Positions 18,879-28,141 of a stretch of 64,000 nt of DNA are shown in pieces. The stretch comes from Pseudomonadota bacterium (GTDB lineage Bacteria > Desulfobacterota > Binatia > Binatales > Binataceae): NCBI GenBank assembly GCA_021325025.1, contig JAJPHZ010000018.1, forward strand, positions 98,979-162,978. The letters are read 5' to 3'. The notes below the pieces were generated by a model. The model was not told the origin of the DNA. It was given only the letters and a program-made list of their open reading frames with translations, and did no database searches. A program made the translations under genes and the position numbers. The first letter of the stretch is position 1; every line of letters starts with the position of its first letter.

Positions 18879-19949
18879 TTATTGGTGCGTTCGCGTGTCG
18901 TCCAACAGCAGCGGCGCAAGCAGGGCCGACAGCGCGTGTTCGCGCTCCTTGACCATTCCGTTCTTGAAGTTGGCGTCCAGTTCGATGGCGTCGCGATAGG
19001 TCCGGGTCAGCCGGCGCAAGCCGAAGCGGCGGGCAGCGTTGGCAATTGCCGTGATGCGGGGGCTGCGCGGCGACATGCCCACCTCCATTGCGATTTCGGC
19101 CGGGCCCTGCCCTTGCATGCCGAGCGCGGCAGCGATCACCAGCCGGCGCAGCGCGGGAATGATCTCCACTGACAGCAGTTCGGTTGGGTCGCGCCCCACT
19201 GCGATCGCGCGGTCGATCATCGCCAGCGGCAGCAGAGGCAGGTCGCCGCTTAGGCTTTCCGAAATTTGAAACAACTCGGCGCCCAAATCCGCGCCGCCGG
19301 CGCCCGCGTGCAGGAAGTCGTCAGGTTTTTGCCGCGGCGCCGCGATTGCAGCCAGCACCAGCGCGTTGTGCATCGCGGCCAGATTGGTGCCGTAGCGTTC
19401 GGTCAGGGTCTCGGCGCCGCTGTAGCCGAGCTTCAGTCCCAGACGGCGCGCAAAGAGCGCGGCGAATTGCGGCAACTGGCTTTCAAACGGTTTGTTGCAC
19501 ACGATGCACAAGCCGGATTTTTCGACCTGACGCTGCACCTTGGCCGGCGCGCTGTCGCGCTCATACAGCAGGACCAGATGCGACGGATTGCGCACCAGTT
19601 CGATTGCCCGTATCAGCTTCGAATCGTCGCCGCGCCCGCCGCGGCCCTCTCCCCCCTCGCCGTCGTCATCCGAACCGCTGCGCGAGCGCAGGATACGGCA
19701 GATGGCGATGGTGGCCGGGGCGAACAGGCTGGGTGCCGCGATTGCTTCCAGCACAGCGCCGAAATCGGCGCCGCCGCCGATTTGGAAGGACTGCGCATCG
19801 CGGCCCGGACCGCGCAATTTCTCCCGGCATGCATCCAGCACGTATTCCTTGAGAAAGATTTGCCCTCCGACGATCAGGATTGCCGGCGGCATCAACGCCT
19901 TGCCCGCGTCCAATTGGGAGAAGAAGGCCAGGGCGTTCTCGGCAGGCAT
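18879..19949 (-). CDS. holA: DNA polymerase III subunit delta
   Basis: A 356-residue clamp-loader subunit that opens the beta sliding clamp. Recognisable features are the N-terminal ILIVGGQIFLKEYVLDACREKL (P-loop-derived but non-ATPase domain), SLFAPATIAICRILRS, a mid segment HLVLLYERDSAPAK, and the C-terminal AETLTERYGTNLAAMHNALVLAAI / LFQISESLSGD / LLSVEIIPALRRL helical domain. There is a low-complexity acidic and glycine insert (SDDDGEGGEGRGGRGDD) at about residues 90-107. It follows lptE on the same strand, 12 bases after the lptE stop. That lptE-holA order is common in proteobacteria and strengthens both calls. Confidence 0.93.
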   Translation of the reverse strand: MPAENALAFFSQLDAGKALMPPAILIVGGQIFLKEYVLDACREKLRGPGRDAQSFQIGGGADFGAVLEAIAAPSLFAPATIAICRILRSRSGSDDDGEGGEGRGGRGDDSKLIRAIELVRNPSHLVLLYERDSAPAKVQRQVEKSGLCIVCNKPFESQLPQFAALFARRLGLKLGYSGAETLTERYGTNLAAMHNALVLAAIAAPRQKPDDFLHAGAGGADLGAELFQISESLSGDLPLLPLAMIDRAIAVGRDPTELLSVEIIPALRRLVIAAALGMQGQGPAEIAMEVGMSPRSPRITAIANAARRFGLRRLTRTYRDAIELDANFKNGMVKEREHALSALLAPLLLDDTRTHQ

Positions 19950-19961
19950 CGCGCCCCTTGG

Positions 19962-20570
19962 CTAGAAGCCGCTCGCCATCCCGGCGTAAACGTTCTGAGC
20001 CACCTGCGTCATCGCTTCATCGCGTGCCACGCCGGCCTGCGTGATCTGCACCTGCGAGTCGCTCAGTTGAGCGATATCGTTGGAGCGGAAGTTATGGCGC
20101 AGGAATTGCGGGGAAGTAGCCAACACCGCCTGCGGCACCACCGGATATTGCTGTTGCGAGGTGATGTTCACACCGCTCCATAAAATCTTGCCGGTCTTCT
20201 TGTCGACCAGGGTGGCATTGACCTGCAGGCCCAAGGCATAGATGGTCGGCTCGCCCACCGCGTTGAGCGCCGACGGATAGGGGTCGGCGTTGACGATAAC
20301 CCCGCTCAGTTCGAGGTCGGCCTGAGCCGGGTCGTCAACCAGCCGCAGCCGATCGTGTCGGGCGATCTCATCCTTCATGTAGCGCATGAAGACGTCCTGG
20401 AGCCCGGTGTAGTTGGTGGAGTTGGTAAAGCGCGCGACGTAGATGGTGTGGGCGGAGGGCGGCAGCGTATCGGCGGCCGAAAACGTGTAGCCGCATCCGC
20501 CCGCGATTAGGGCCATCAGCAGCGCGACGATCGAAAAGCTACCCTTTGGCAGCGGCAAGGTCCTGATCAC
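19962..20570 (-). CDS. lptE: LPS-assembly lipoprotein LptE
   Basis: An outer-membrane lipoprotein that plugs LptD and guides LPS to the surface. The lipobox AGGCGY follows a hydrophobic stretch (IVALLMALI). The mature part has the family pattern IYVARFTNSTNYTGLQDVFMRYMKDEIARHDRLRLVDDPAQADLELSG and continues VDKKTGKILWSG. I place the start at GTG 20570, inside the end of nusB, which gives a short basic n-region before the hydrophobic core; a TTG at about 20558 is the alternative. The neighbours (nusB before, holA after) match the usual gene order. Confidence 0.88.
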   Translation of the reverse strand: MIRTLPLPKGSFSIVALLMALIAGGCGYTFSAADTLPPSAHTIYVARFTNSTNYTGLQDVFMRYMKDEIARHDRLRLVDDPAQADLELSGVIVNADPYPSALNAVGEPTIYALGLQVNATLVDKKTGKILWSGVNITSQQQYPVVPQAVLATSPQFLRHNFRSNDIAQLSDSQVQITQAGVARDEAMTQVAQNVYAGMASGF

Positions 20571-20985
20571 CCTTGTGCTTGAGTCCCAGGCGCGAGGCCA
20601 ATTCGTCGAGCACGCCATTGACGAATTGACTGGAGTGGCGATCGCCATAGCGCTTGGCCAGTTCAATCGCCTCGTCCATCGTGACCCGCGCCGGAACATC
20701 CTCAAGATTGAGCAACTCCCAGGCCGCCAGGCGCAGGATGTTGTGATCGATACGCGAGAGGCGGCCGATGGACCAGTTGGTGATGACCTGCGCCAGCAAT
20801 TCATCGAGATGGCCAAGGTCGGCGCTGACTCCCTCGACCAGACGGGTGGCAAACTCGCGCGCCCGCGGGTCGGCCGGCATCGCAGTCAGCAGCGCGCGCA
20901 GGTTGGCCGCCGAGCGGTCGCCGACGATGTCCATCTGATAGAGCGCTTTAAGGGCGAGCTCGCGCCCGGCTGTTCTAAGTCCCAC
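20539..20985 (-). CDS. nusB: transcription antitermination protein NusB
   Basis: A 148-residue all-helical RNA-binding protein that with S10 (NusE) forms the boxA antitermination complex on rRNA transcripts. Signatures are RELALKALYQMDIVGD near the start, LIEGVS-like LVEGVSADLGHLDELL, NWSIGRLSRIDHNILRLAAWELL and VPARVTMDEAIELAKRYGDRHSSQFVNGVLDELA. Length is normal. The 3' end overlaps the probable lptE start by 32 bases. The next gene upstream is ribBA, 35 bases away; the rib-nusB neighbourhood is widespread. Confidence 0.96.
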   Translation of the reverse strand: MGLRTAGRELALKALYQMDIVGDRSAANLRALLTAMPADPRAREFATRLVEGVSADLGHLDELLAQVITNWSIGRLSRIDHNILRLAAWELLNLEDVPARVTMDEAIELAKRYGDRHSSQFVNGVLDELASRLGLKHKGDQDLAAAKG

Positions 20986-21020
20986 CGCGAAACCCCAAAT
21001 CTTCGGCCCGCAGAGCGTCC

Positions 21021-22223
21021 TCAGCTCAGCAGCTTGAGCTCGGACAGCAGATGCCCCAGCTTTTCCTTCTTGGTTCGCAGGTACTCGATATTGCCGCGAT
21101 GGGGCGTCGCCTCCAGAGGTACGCGCACCACCTGTACGCCATAGCTGGCCAGGCTGTCGAGCTTGTGCGGATTGTTGGTCAACAGCATCACGGTGCCGAC
21201 GCCCAAATCGCGCAGGATTTGCGCGCCGATTCCGTAATCGCGCAGGTCTTCCTTAAAGCCCAGCTCGAGGTTTGCCTCAACCGTATCCAGACCGCGGTCC
21301 TGCAGGGCATAGGCGCGAATCTTGTTGCCCAGTCCGATTCCCCTGCCCTCCTGGTGCAGATAGATCAGGACACCGGCCTCGGCGGCGCAGATTTGCTGAA
21401 GTGATTGTTTAAGCTGGTCGCCGCAGTCGCAGCGCTTGGAGCTGAACACGTCGCCGGTCAGGCATTCCGAATGCAGCCGCACCAGCGCCGGCCGCCCGCC
21501 GCCTACGTCGCCCTTGACCAGGGTCAGGTGCTCGCGCCCGTCGACGATGTTGCGGTAGACGATCGCGCGCAGTTCGGCGTGCGCGGTCGGAAACGCAACG
21601 TCGGCCACGCGCTGCACCAGCAGCTCATGGGTCAGACGGTAGGACACCAGGCTTTCGGTGGTGCAGATCGGCAGCGAATGGGCCTGGGCGAACTCCTTCA
21701 GTTCAGGCAGCCGCGCGGCATATCCGTCTTCGCGCAGGATTTCGCACAGCGCGGCATACGGACGCATCCCGGCCATGCGCACCAGGTCCACCGCCCCCTC
21801 GGCGCGCCCCAGGCGCATCAGCACTCCGCCGGGCAGCGCCATCAGCGGCGGCACATGGCCGGGCATGACGATGTCGTCGGGACCGCATTGGTCCGAAGCG
21901 ATGGTCTGGATGGTCTTGGCGCGGTCGCCAGCCGAGATTCCCGTCGTCACTCCGTGACGCGCCTCCACCGACGCGCCCACGCTCAGAGCGCTATCTTCGG
22001 CCGAACGATGGGAGAGCAGCGGAATGCGTAACTCGCGCAGGCGGCGCTCGGGAATTGCAGCCGATACGATGCCGCGCGCGTAGCGGGCCATAAAGTTGAC
22101 GTGCTCGGGGATGACCTTCTCGGCCGCCATCACCACGTCGCCCTCGCCAGCCGGACCCACCAGCACCACCATCTTGCCGGCGCGGATGCGGTCAAAGGCT
22201 TCTTCGAGTTCGGGATCGATCAT
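21021..22223 (-). CDS. ribBA: RibBA-type protein: intact GTP cyclohydrolase II domain, degenerate DHBP synthase domain
   Basis: A 400-residue two-domain riboflavin-pathway protein. The C-terminal RibA part (about 205-400) looks active: zinc cysteines in [20 protein letters not shown], then [18 protein letters not shown] and LLTNNPHK; it converts GTP to the pyrimidine precursor. The N-terminal RibB part (1-200) keeps [14 protein letters not shown] but lacks residues expected for DHBP synthase. The RE-x-EGD acidic motif reads PAGEGD (Ala25), and the GHTEA motif reads GRAEG (Arg140 for His). This domain is therefore probably inactive, and a separate ribB must exist elsewhere. Start ATG 22223 is chosen; the open frame extends to 23063 only as the reverse of the sigma-factor gene. 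Confidence 0.9.
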   Translation of the reverse strand: MIDPELEEAFDRIRAGKMVVLVGPAGEGDVVMAAEKVIPEHVNFMARYARGIVSAAIPERRLRELRIPLLSHRSAEDSALSVGASVEARHGVTTGISAGDRAKTIQTIASDQCGPDDIVMPGHVPPLMALPGGVLMRLGRAEGAVDLVRMAGMRPYAALCEILREDGYAARLPELKEFAQAHSLPICTTESLVSYRLTHELLVQRVADVAFPTAHAELRAIVYRNIVDGREHLTLVKGDVGGGRPALVRLHSECLTGDVFSSKRCDCGDQLKQSLQQICAAEAGVLIYLHQEGRGIGLGNKIRAYALQDRGLDTVEANLELGFKEDLRDYGIGAQILRDLGVGTVMLLTNNPHKLDSLASYGVQVVRVPLEATPHRGNIEYLRTKKEKLGHLLSELKLLS

Positions 22224-22427
22224 ACGCCGCCATCTTACCACCGCCTGGTGAGTGTAACCAGTGCCGCTGCGTATGCCCGCCGGTGCTGCGGACGCGCCGG
22301 CGCGACGATCGCAGTCTGCGGCATCCACCGCATTCCGATCGTAGAATTCCTTTCGCGACACTGTCGATTTATACGGGCCCGAATCGACTAGAGAACAGAA
22401 ATTCGCAACCCTCAGGGAGGTACCGAG

Positions 22428-22775
22428 ATGCAGTACATGCTGTTGATTTACCAGGACGAGGCGGCGCGGCCGGGCGAAGCCGAGCTCGGTCAGGTGATGC
22501 AGGAATACCAGTCGTTCACGCAGGACATCGTCAAAGCCGGCCAGTTCAAGGCCGGCGATCCGCTGGAGCTCACCAACACCGCGACCACGGTGCGGGTGCG
22601 CAACGGCAAGACGCTCACCACCGACGGTCCGTTTGCCGAAACCAAAGAGCAGCTCGGCGGATACTACATCGTCGAGGCTAAAGACCGCGACGAGGCGGTT
22701 GCGATTGCCGCGCGAATCCCGGGCGCACGCTGGGGCTCGATCGAGGTGCGGCCGATCAGGAAACTCAACATGTGA
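22428..22775 (+). CDS. YciI/DGPF-domain protein
   Basis: A 115-residue dimeric alpha/beta-barrel-type YCII protein. The diagnostic segments are [11 protein letters not shown] at the start and [21 protein letters not shown] in the middle (the DGPF motif), then [23 protein letters not shown] end. A GGGAGGT ribosome site precedes the ATG. These proteins are regularly encoded next to ECF42-type sigma factors, exactly as here, and are presumed to be their regulatory or target partners; no enzyme activity is established. It is divergent from ribBA, with about 200 bases of shared upstream DNA. Confidence 0.9.
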   Translation: MQYMLLIYQDEAARPGEAELGQVMQEYQSFTQDIVKAGQFKAGDPLELTNTATTVRVRNGKTLTTDGPFAETKEQLGGYYIVEAKDRDEAVAIAARIPGARWGSIEVRPIRKLNM

Positions 22776-22838
22776 GCGACGGCGCGGCGGTGCGGCGGGT
22801 CCCATCTCGATCGCGCCGCCGCCGTTGAGTCCGGCACG

Positions 22839-24077
22839 ATGCTGGAGCAGCTTTACCGGGAAGAATTCGGACGCATCATCGCCAGCCTGATCCGCCTGTT
22901 GGGCGACTTCGAGCTGGCCGAGGAGGCCGCGCAGGAGGCGTTCGCCGCGGCGCTGGAGCAATGGCCGCGCGAGGGTGTCCCGCATAATCCCCGCGCGTGG
23001 ATTATCGGCACCGCGCGCCACAAGGCGATCGATCGAATCCGGCGCGAGACCCGTTTCGCGCAAAAGCGTGACGAATTAATCCGCACCATCGAACGCCAAA
23101 CGCAACCGGAGACTGAACTTATGGACGGCGGCGTGCCTGACGAACGGCTGCGTTTGATCTTCACCTGCTGCCATCCGGCATTGGCCAGCGAGGCGCAGGT
23201 CGCGCTGGCGCTGCGCACCTTGTGCGGACTTACCACCGAGGAGATCGCGCGCGCCTTTATCGTCCCGCCCGCGACGATGGCGCAGCGGCTGGTGCGCGCC
23301 AAGCGCAAGATTCGCGCCGCGCGCATCCCCTACGAAATTCCTCCGCCCGAACTGCTGCCCGAGCGCATCGACGCTGTAATGGCCGTCATCTACCTGGTGT
23401 TCAACGAAGGCTACGCCGCGACGTACGGCGACAGCCTGGTGCGCGCCGACCTGTGCGCCGAAGCGATTCGCCTGGCCCGCATCGTGTGCGAACTGCTGCC
23501 CGACAACATCGAAGCGCGCGGCCTGCTGGCCCTGATGCTGCTGCAGGATTCGCGGCGCATGGCGCGCGTTGATGGGCAGGGCGAAATCGTGCTGCTCGAA
23601 GATCAGGATCGCGCCAAATGGAATCGCACGCAGATTGCCGAAGGCCTGACGCTGGTGCATTCGGCGCTGGCCGCAGGACCGGCGGGACCTTACGCGCTCC
23701 AGGCGGCAATCGCGGCGGTGCATGCCCGCGCCGCGCGCGCCGCCGACACGGACTGGCACGAAATCGAAGCTCTGTACGCCTACCTGATGCGGATTCGGCC
23801 TTCGCCGGTGGTCGAACTGAATCACGCGGTCGCAGTCGCGATGGCGTCGAACGTTGAGGATGGTTTGCGGATGATTGAATCGATCCGGGTGCGCAACGAT
23901 CTGGACGGCTATCACCTGATGTGGGCGGCGCGCGCGGACCTGCTGCGGCGTCTGGGTCGATGGGACGAAGCGGCGGAGTCATATCGACGCGCGCTCGCGC
24001 TGGTAACGGCGGAGCCGGAGCGGCGCTTTCTCAGCCGCCGCCTGGCTGAGGTGCAGGGGCGCGGCGCCCGGAAATAG
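22839..24077 (+). CDS. ECF42-type RNA polymerase sigma factor with C-terminal extension
   Basis: A 412-residue sigma factor. Region 2 is at about residues 8-75 ([22 protein letters not shown], then [20 protein letters not shown]). Region 4 is near 125-180 ([37 protein letters not shown]). A ~210-residue TPR-like C-terminal domain follows ([64 protein letters not shown]), which marks ECF42. This group has no classical membrane anti-sigma; the C-terminal domain is thought to control activity. The YciI gene 63 bases upstream is its usual partner. Good starting site at ATG 22839. Confidence 0.94.
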   Translation: MLEQLYREEFGRIIASLIRLLGDFELAEEAAQEAFAAALEQWPREGVPHNPRAWIIGTARHKAIDRIRRETRFAQKRDELIRTIERQTQPETELMDGGVPDERLRLIFTCCHPALASEAQVALALRTLCGLTTEEIARAFIVPPATMAQRLVRAKRKIRAARIPYEIPPPELLPERIDAVMAVIYLVFNEGYAATYGDSLVRADLCAEAIRLARIVCELLPDNIEARGLLALMLLQDSRRMARVDGQGEIVLLEDQDRAKWNRTQIAEGLTLVHSALAAGPAGPYALQAAIAAVHARAARAADTDWHEIEALYAYLMRIRPSPVVELNHAVAVAMASNVEDGLRMIESIRVRNDLDGYHLMWAARADLLRRLGRWDEAAESYRRALALVTAEPERRFLSRRLAEVQGRGARK

Positions 24078-24204
24078 CACTCCCGGTACGTGCCGGAGAG
24101 CAAATCCCGTCGTTACCAAGGAAACGAAATTCGTGCTAGACCGGTTGAGCTATCGGCGGCCCGGCGAAGTTGTTGCGGGCCCCACCTCCGCGGAGACGCG
24201 ATAC

Positions 24205-25308
24205 ATGGCAACCAGCACGAACAACGCGCTCGCGGATCGAACCTCATCCTCTTCCACCCAGGGATGTCGGCCGCGGCTGCAACGATGGGCGTTTCGCGCA
24301 GGCGTTGGCATCGTTGTGCTGATCGCGGGCTTGTGGGATGTGTACGAATGGTTTGTCGCGCTGCAAAACCGCAACGTCACCAGCGGTATCGCGATCGGTC
24401 AGCACGCGCCTGACCTCTCCCTGCCCGATCAGAGCGGCCGCGCCCGCTCACTGCATGATCTCAGCGGACCCAAGGGATTGCTGCTGGTGTTCGTGCGCAG
24501 CGCGGACTGGTGACCGTACTGCCGCGCGCAGCTCGTCGAGCTGCAGAATGACTATGAAGCGTTGAAAGCGAACGGCGTTGGGCTGGCCAGTGTCAGTTAC
24601 GATTCGTCGGCGATACTGACCCGCTTTGCGGCGGCCCATCGGATTACGTACCCGATGCTGTCCGACAAGAACAGCCGCGTGATTCGCGCCTTCGGTATCC
24701 TCAACACCAACATTCCCAAAAGCCTGCCGCTTTACGGTATTCCCTTCCCCGGCCAGTACCTGATCGATCCCGACGGCGTGGTCCGCGACAAGCAATTCCT
24801 CGACGACTATCGCGAGCGTCCAACCGCCTCCGAGGTGCTGCTTAGGGACTTTGGCGTTGCCGGCGGACTAAAGACCATAATCCGGGCCGATGAAGTCGAA
24901 GCTGCCGTGCAGCTTTCAGCCAACAGGGCGTTTGCGGGCCAGGAATTGGGCGTGGTGGTCGATTTCAGCGTCAAGCCGCCGTGGCATGTCTACGGCCAGC
25001 CGCTGCCGCGCAACTATACCACAACATCAGTCCACTTCGACACCGCCGGCATATTGCGCCAGTCGCTGACGTTTCCCAGGCCGCAGTTGGTAAAGATCGC
25101 GTCGTTGGGAGAAGTGCTCCCGGTTTACACCGGCAACTTTCGCGCCGCCGGCACAATGGTTGTGACGGGTAAACTCAAACCCGGCAATCGTCAGCTAAGC
25201 GGCGAGCTCTGCTTCCAGGAATGCAACGACGAGATTTGCAAATTGCCGCGTACAGTCAAATTCACGATGCCAATAACGATCGAACCACCCGCCACGGCGA
25301 ACCGATAA
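24205..25308 (+). CDS. membrane-anchored redoxin (predicted selenoprotein, U103-x-x-C106) fused to a DsbD-N-like domain
   Basis: A 367-residue protein if the TGA at 24511-24513 is read as selenocysteine. One hydrophobic helix lies at about residues 31-47 after a basic n-region, then an AhpC/TSA-type thioredoxin fold (IGQHAPDLSLPDQSG, GLLLVFVRSADW-U-PYCRAQLVELQNDYEAL, YPMLSDKNSRVIRAFGI, GQYLIDPDGVVRD). The TGA occupies the first Cys of the family's WCPYC motif, and the same frame stays open and conserved for 265 codons beyond it. The last ~115 residues resemble the DsbD N-terminal domain (VKPPWHVYGQPLP, ELCFQECNDEICKLP with a Cys pair). A predicted extracytoplasmic thiol/selenol oxidoreductase. 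Start ATG 24205 has GGAG nine bases upstream. The alternative is a nonsense mutation. Confidence 0.82.
24528..24544 (+). promoter_or_regulatory. candidate bacterial SECIS hairpin
   Basis: GCAGCTC-GTC-GAGCTGC: a perfect 7-bp stem with a three-base loop beginning with G, lying inside the coding sequence 21 bases after the in-frame TGA. As I recall the published bacterial SECIS model, it asks for an apical loop roughly 16-37 bases after the UGA, a stem of at least 4 bp and a G in the first two loop bases; this hairpin fits. SelB would bind it to deliver Sec-tRNA. No folding program was run. Confidence 0.6.
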
Positions 25309-25344
25309 TCGATTCCGCCGTCAGAGTCACCATAGCGCCCGTTT

Positions 25345-25926
25345 TCAGCCTCCCGTCTGCCAGGCGTGCACAATCTGGATCGGATGGATCAGCATCAGAA
25401 TGTTGAGCGCCAGATTGTCGCGAATCCAAAGCGCCATAACCACTTCAAGTGCTGCCACGAACACGGCGGAATGGTACGCCGGGAGCAGGGACGCCAATAT
25501 CATTCCGGCGGCGCCGGCAATGATATCCCCCATCGAATTCATGATGCTGTCGCCGTAATAGTGCAGCGAAATCGTTGCCGTCCGATAGCGGTTGATTACG
25601 GTATCCGTGTTCTCGACGATCTCCCAGATGCATTCGATTGCGATCGCGATCAGAATGCGTATACGCACCGAAAGCCTGGGTGCGGCCAACCACGCCGCCA
25701 AGTAGAGGAGAAAACCGTGGGTGATATGGCTGAACGTGTATGGATCGAATAGGTATTGGGAGTTGTGCGAGCTTTCGACGTTGCCCGACCAGAACCCGGC
25801 TTGGCCGCTGATACCCCACAGCTTGCGGCCCATCGCGCGCTCCGCCGCCGCGGCCGCCGCCATCATGCTCACAGCGCAAGCGCCGCAGCGCCATAGCGCA
25901 GGACGGGCCGAGGTGGCGTTGTTCAA
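25345..25926 (-). CDS. DUF2585 (UPF0314) membrane protein
   Basis: A 193-residue inner-membrane protein of unknown function. Family blocks are NSQYLFDPYTFSHITHGFLLYLAAW, IAIECIWEIVENTDTVINRYRT and GDSIMNSMGDIIAGAAGMILA. An N-terminal helix and three more hydrophobic segments are visible. It appears to start at TTG 25926, whose TTGA overlaps the ribD stop, a translational-coupling arrangement; internal ATGs near 25866 would remove the first helix. Co-transcribed with ribD, though nothing in the family links it to riboflavin. It is convergent with the redoxin gene. Confidence 0.85.
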   Translation of the reverse strand: MNNATSARPALWRCGACAVSMMAAAAAAERAMGRKLWGISGQAGFWSGNVESSHNSQYLFDPYTFSHITHGFLLYLAAWLAAPRLSVRIRILIAIAIECIWEIVENTDTVINRYRTATISLHYYGDSIMNSMGDIIAGAAGMILASLLPAYHSAVFVAALEVVMALWIRDNLALNILMLIHPIQIVHAWQTGG

Positions 25927-27014
25927 ACCGGTTCTCCCTCCAGCAGCCAGTCGGGACCGATTGGGCGGGCGCGCAGCTCGGCCAGTGCGATTGCGTTGCT
26001 GGCGCGGATGCCTTCGACGGCCGGCATGCCCGCGCCGAATATCAGCGGCGCGATGAAGAACGCGACACGGTCCACCACTTTGGCATGCAGTGCGGCGGCG
26101 GCCAGATGCGCCCCGCCTTCGAGCAGGATTTTCGACCAGCCGCGCCTGCCCAGTTCACGCATCAGGGCCCGGATGTCGACGCCCTCGGCGCTGCCGCGCA
26201 CCGCCATAATCTCGACGTTGCGATTGCTGTAGCGCTGCTTCGCGCGCTCTGCGTTGTCCTCAATTGTGGCAACAATCGTGGGAGCGGCCGAACGCAGACG
26301 GTAGACCTGCGCCTGCGGCGGCGTGCGCAACGACGCATCCACTACGATTCGTACCGGGTCGCGGCCGCCCTTGAGGCGGCAGGTCAGGCGCGGGTTGTCG
26401 GCGATCACGGTGCCCGCCCCGGTCATCACCGCGTCGCATTCATTGCGCCATCGATGCACCAACTCGCGCGACTGCGCCGAACTGATCCATCCGCCCGAAC
26501 GCGGCGCGACGATCCGCCCGTCCAGCGACATCGCCATCTTGAGCAGCACGAATGGACGCCGCCTGGTGACGCGCGTGATGAATCCCTCGTTGAGCCGGCG
26601 GCATTCCTCTTCCAGCACGCCGACCTCCACCGCGATACCGGCCCGGCGCAGCTTGGCGACGCCGCGCCCTCTGACTGGCGGATACGGGTCAAGGCATCCG
26701 ACAACGGCGCGTTTGATTCCCGCCGCGATCAGCGCGTCAGCGCAAGGGGGTGTCTGCCCGAAGTGGGAGCATGGCTCGAAACTGACGTAGGCGGTGGCGC
26801 CGGCGGCGTACTTGCCGGCAATCTCGAGCGCCCGCGGCTCCGCGTGGGGACGTCCGTTCGGTGCGGTGGCGGCGCGGGCCATCACCCTGCCCTGCTTGAC
26901 GATCACGCATCCGACGGCGGGATTGGGGGAAGTGCGGCCGAGCACACTGGCGGCCTGCTCGAGAGCCTCGCGCATGAAGCGCACATCAGCTTGCGGATCG
27001 GGACGGGGCGCCAT
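25923..27014 (-). CDS. ribD: bifunctional riboflavin biosynthesis deaminase/reductase RibD
   Basis: A 363-residue enzyme catalysing the second and third steps after GTP cyclohydrolase II. The N-terminal cytidine-deaminase-like domain (1-145) has the zinc site PHAEPRAL and EPCSHFGQTPPCADALI. The C-terminal reductase domain (about 150-363) has LLKMAMSLDGRIVAPRSGGWISSAQSRELVHRWRNECDAV, GAGTVIADNPRLTCR and ILLEGGAHLAAAAL. The residue after HAE is Pro where Val is common, but the zinc ligands are intact. It starts with ATG 27014, just after nrdR, in the widespread nrdR-ribD order. Together with ribBA it supplies two steps of the pathway in this window. Confidence 0.96.
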   Translation of the reverse strand: MAPRPDPQADVRFMREALEQAASVLGRTSPNPAVGCVIVKQGRVMARAATAPNGRPHAEPRALEIAGKYAAGATAYVSFEPCSHFGQTPPCADALIAAGIKRAVVGCLDPYPPVRGRGVAKLRRAGIAVEVGVLEEECRRLNEGFITRVTRRRPFVLLKMAMSLDGRIVAPRSGGWISSAQSRELVHRWRNECDAVMTGAGTVIADNPRLTCRLKGGRDPVRIVVDASLRTPPQAQVYRLRSAAPTIVATIEDNAERAKQRYSNRNVEIMAVRGSAEGVDIRALMRELGRRGWSKILLEGGAHLAAAALHAKVVDRVAFFIAPLIFGAGMPAVEGIRASNAIALAELRARPIGPDWLLEGEPV

Positions 27015-27020
27015 CGTAGT

Positions 27021-27530
27021 TCAGGCGGCGCCGTTTTTATCCTTGCGCTGGGCGCCCGGCGGGATCTGTTCCTGGCGGCGGCGGCTGATCATCTCTTCGA
27101 GTTCGTGCATGAACTCTTCGATATCCTTGAACGAGCGGTACACTGAGGCAAAGCGCACGTAGGCAACCTGGTCGATTTCGTGCAGCTCCTTCATCACCGC
27201 GCCGCCGATAAAGGAGCTGGGCACCTCCTTGCCGCCGCGCTCCAGCACGGCGGCTTCGATGCGGTCGGCAACCTGCTCGATGACCTCCATCGACACCGGC
27301 CGCTTCTCGCACGCCTTCTTGAGTCCGGCGATGATCTTCAGCCGGTCGTAAGGTTCACGCCGGCCGTCCTTCTTGATCACCATCGGCGTGATCTCTTCGA
27401 CGCGCTCATAGGTGGTGAAGCGGCGCTTGCACGATGAGCATACGCGCCGGCGCCGGATCGCGGTGCCGTCGCCCGAAAGGCGCGAGTCGATTACGCGATT
27501 GGCGCCATGGCGGCAGAACGGACAGCGCAT
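27021..27530 (-). CDS. nrdR: transcriptional repressor NrdR
   Basis: A 169-residue repressor of ribonucleotide reductase genes that binds NrdR boxes when loaded with dATP/ATP. The N-terminal zinc ribbon has two Cys pairs (CPFC at 3-6, CSSC at 31-34). The ATP-cone domain follows at about 48-140 ([49 protein letters not shown]). Its last ~20 residues are basic and disordered. No obvious tandem NrdR box was seen in this window. It sits directly ahead of ribD (6-base gap), a conserved pairing. Confidence 0.97.
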   Translation of the reverse strand: MRCPFCRHGANRVIDSRLSGDGTAIRRRRVCSSCKRRFTTYERVEEITPMVIKKDGRREPYDRLKIIAGLKKACEKRPVSMEVIEQVADRIEAAVLERGGKEVPSSFIGGAVMKELHEIDQVAYVRFASVYRSFKDIEEFMHELEEMISRRRQEQIPPGAQRKDKNGAA

Positions 27531-27703
27531 CGTCGGGTCAAAGCGCCGCCGGGTATCGCTCCTGCCTGGCGACCGGGTCCGGGCACGCCCTCAGCTTGCG
27601 CGCGCCGCGCCGATGGTGTGGATGCGACCCCTGCGGGTAAGACGGCAGTAGGACGAATGAGGTTTGACTCAGCCGGCCCAGGGCCGGGCCGAGCCAGTAG
27701 ACA

Positions 27704-27943
27704 TCAACTTTTATGCGCGTGGATAAAGTCAACGGCGTCCTTTACGGTGCGGATCTTCTCGGCTTCCTCGTCCGAGATCTCCATCCCGTATTCTTCCTCA
27801 AGCGCCATCATCAATTCCACGATATCCAGCGAATCCGCGCCCAAATCTTCGACAAAGGAAGCTTCCGGCGTGACCTCATTGGCAGCCACGCCGAGCTGCT
27901 CGCTGATGATCTCGCGGATCTTGCTTTCAACGTCTGCAGCCAT
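27704..27943 (-). CDS. acpP: acyl carrier protein
   Basis: A 79-residue acidic four-helix carrier for growing fatty-acid chains. The phosphopantetheine attachment serine is Ser38 in [22 protein letters not shown]. It is preceded by a very strong AGGAGG ribosome site, as expected for one of the most abundant cellular proteins. It follows fabD after a 198-base gap in which I see no fabG, so the usual fabD-fabG-acpP order is interrupted. The 27531-27703 spacer towards nrdR has a GC-rich palindromic patch but nothing I can assign. Confidence 0.97.
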   Translation of the reverse strand: MAADVESKIREIISEQLGVAANEVTPEASFVEDLGADSLDIVELMMALEEEYGMEISDEEAEKIRTVKDAVDFIHAHKS

Positions 27944-28141
27944 CGATAACTATTTCCTCCTGGGGCAGCATTTCGAATGCAGCCGTAAAACCGGTCGGAT
28001 CTGCGCCTGGGGTCAGGCAACAAATTGGCGTAACTCGGTCCGCGTGTTCGCACCTGCATGTGTGACACAGCAAGCCGGGTTAGCGCAAGGCGCAAGCATA
28101 AGCACTTGTATCAGGCCACGCAAGGCAGCCCGGCGCGGCCA

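Noticed and set aside
22224..22427. FMN riboswitch upstream of ribBA
   Set aside because: No RFN-type conserved blocks could be recognised in the 200 bases between the divergent genes.
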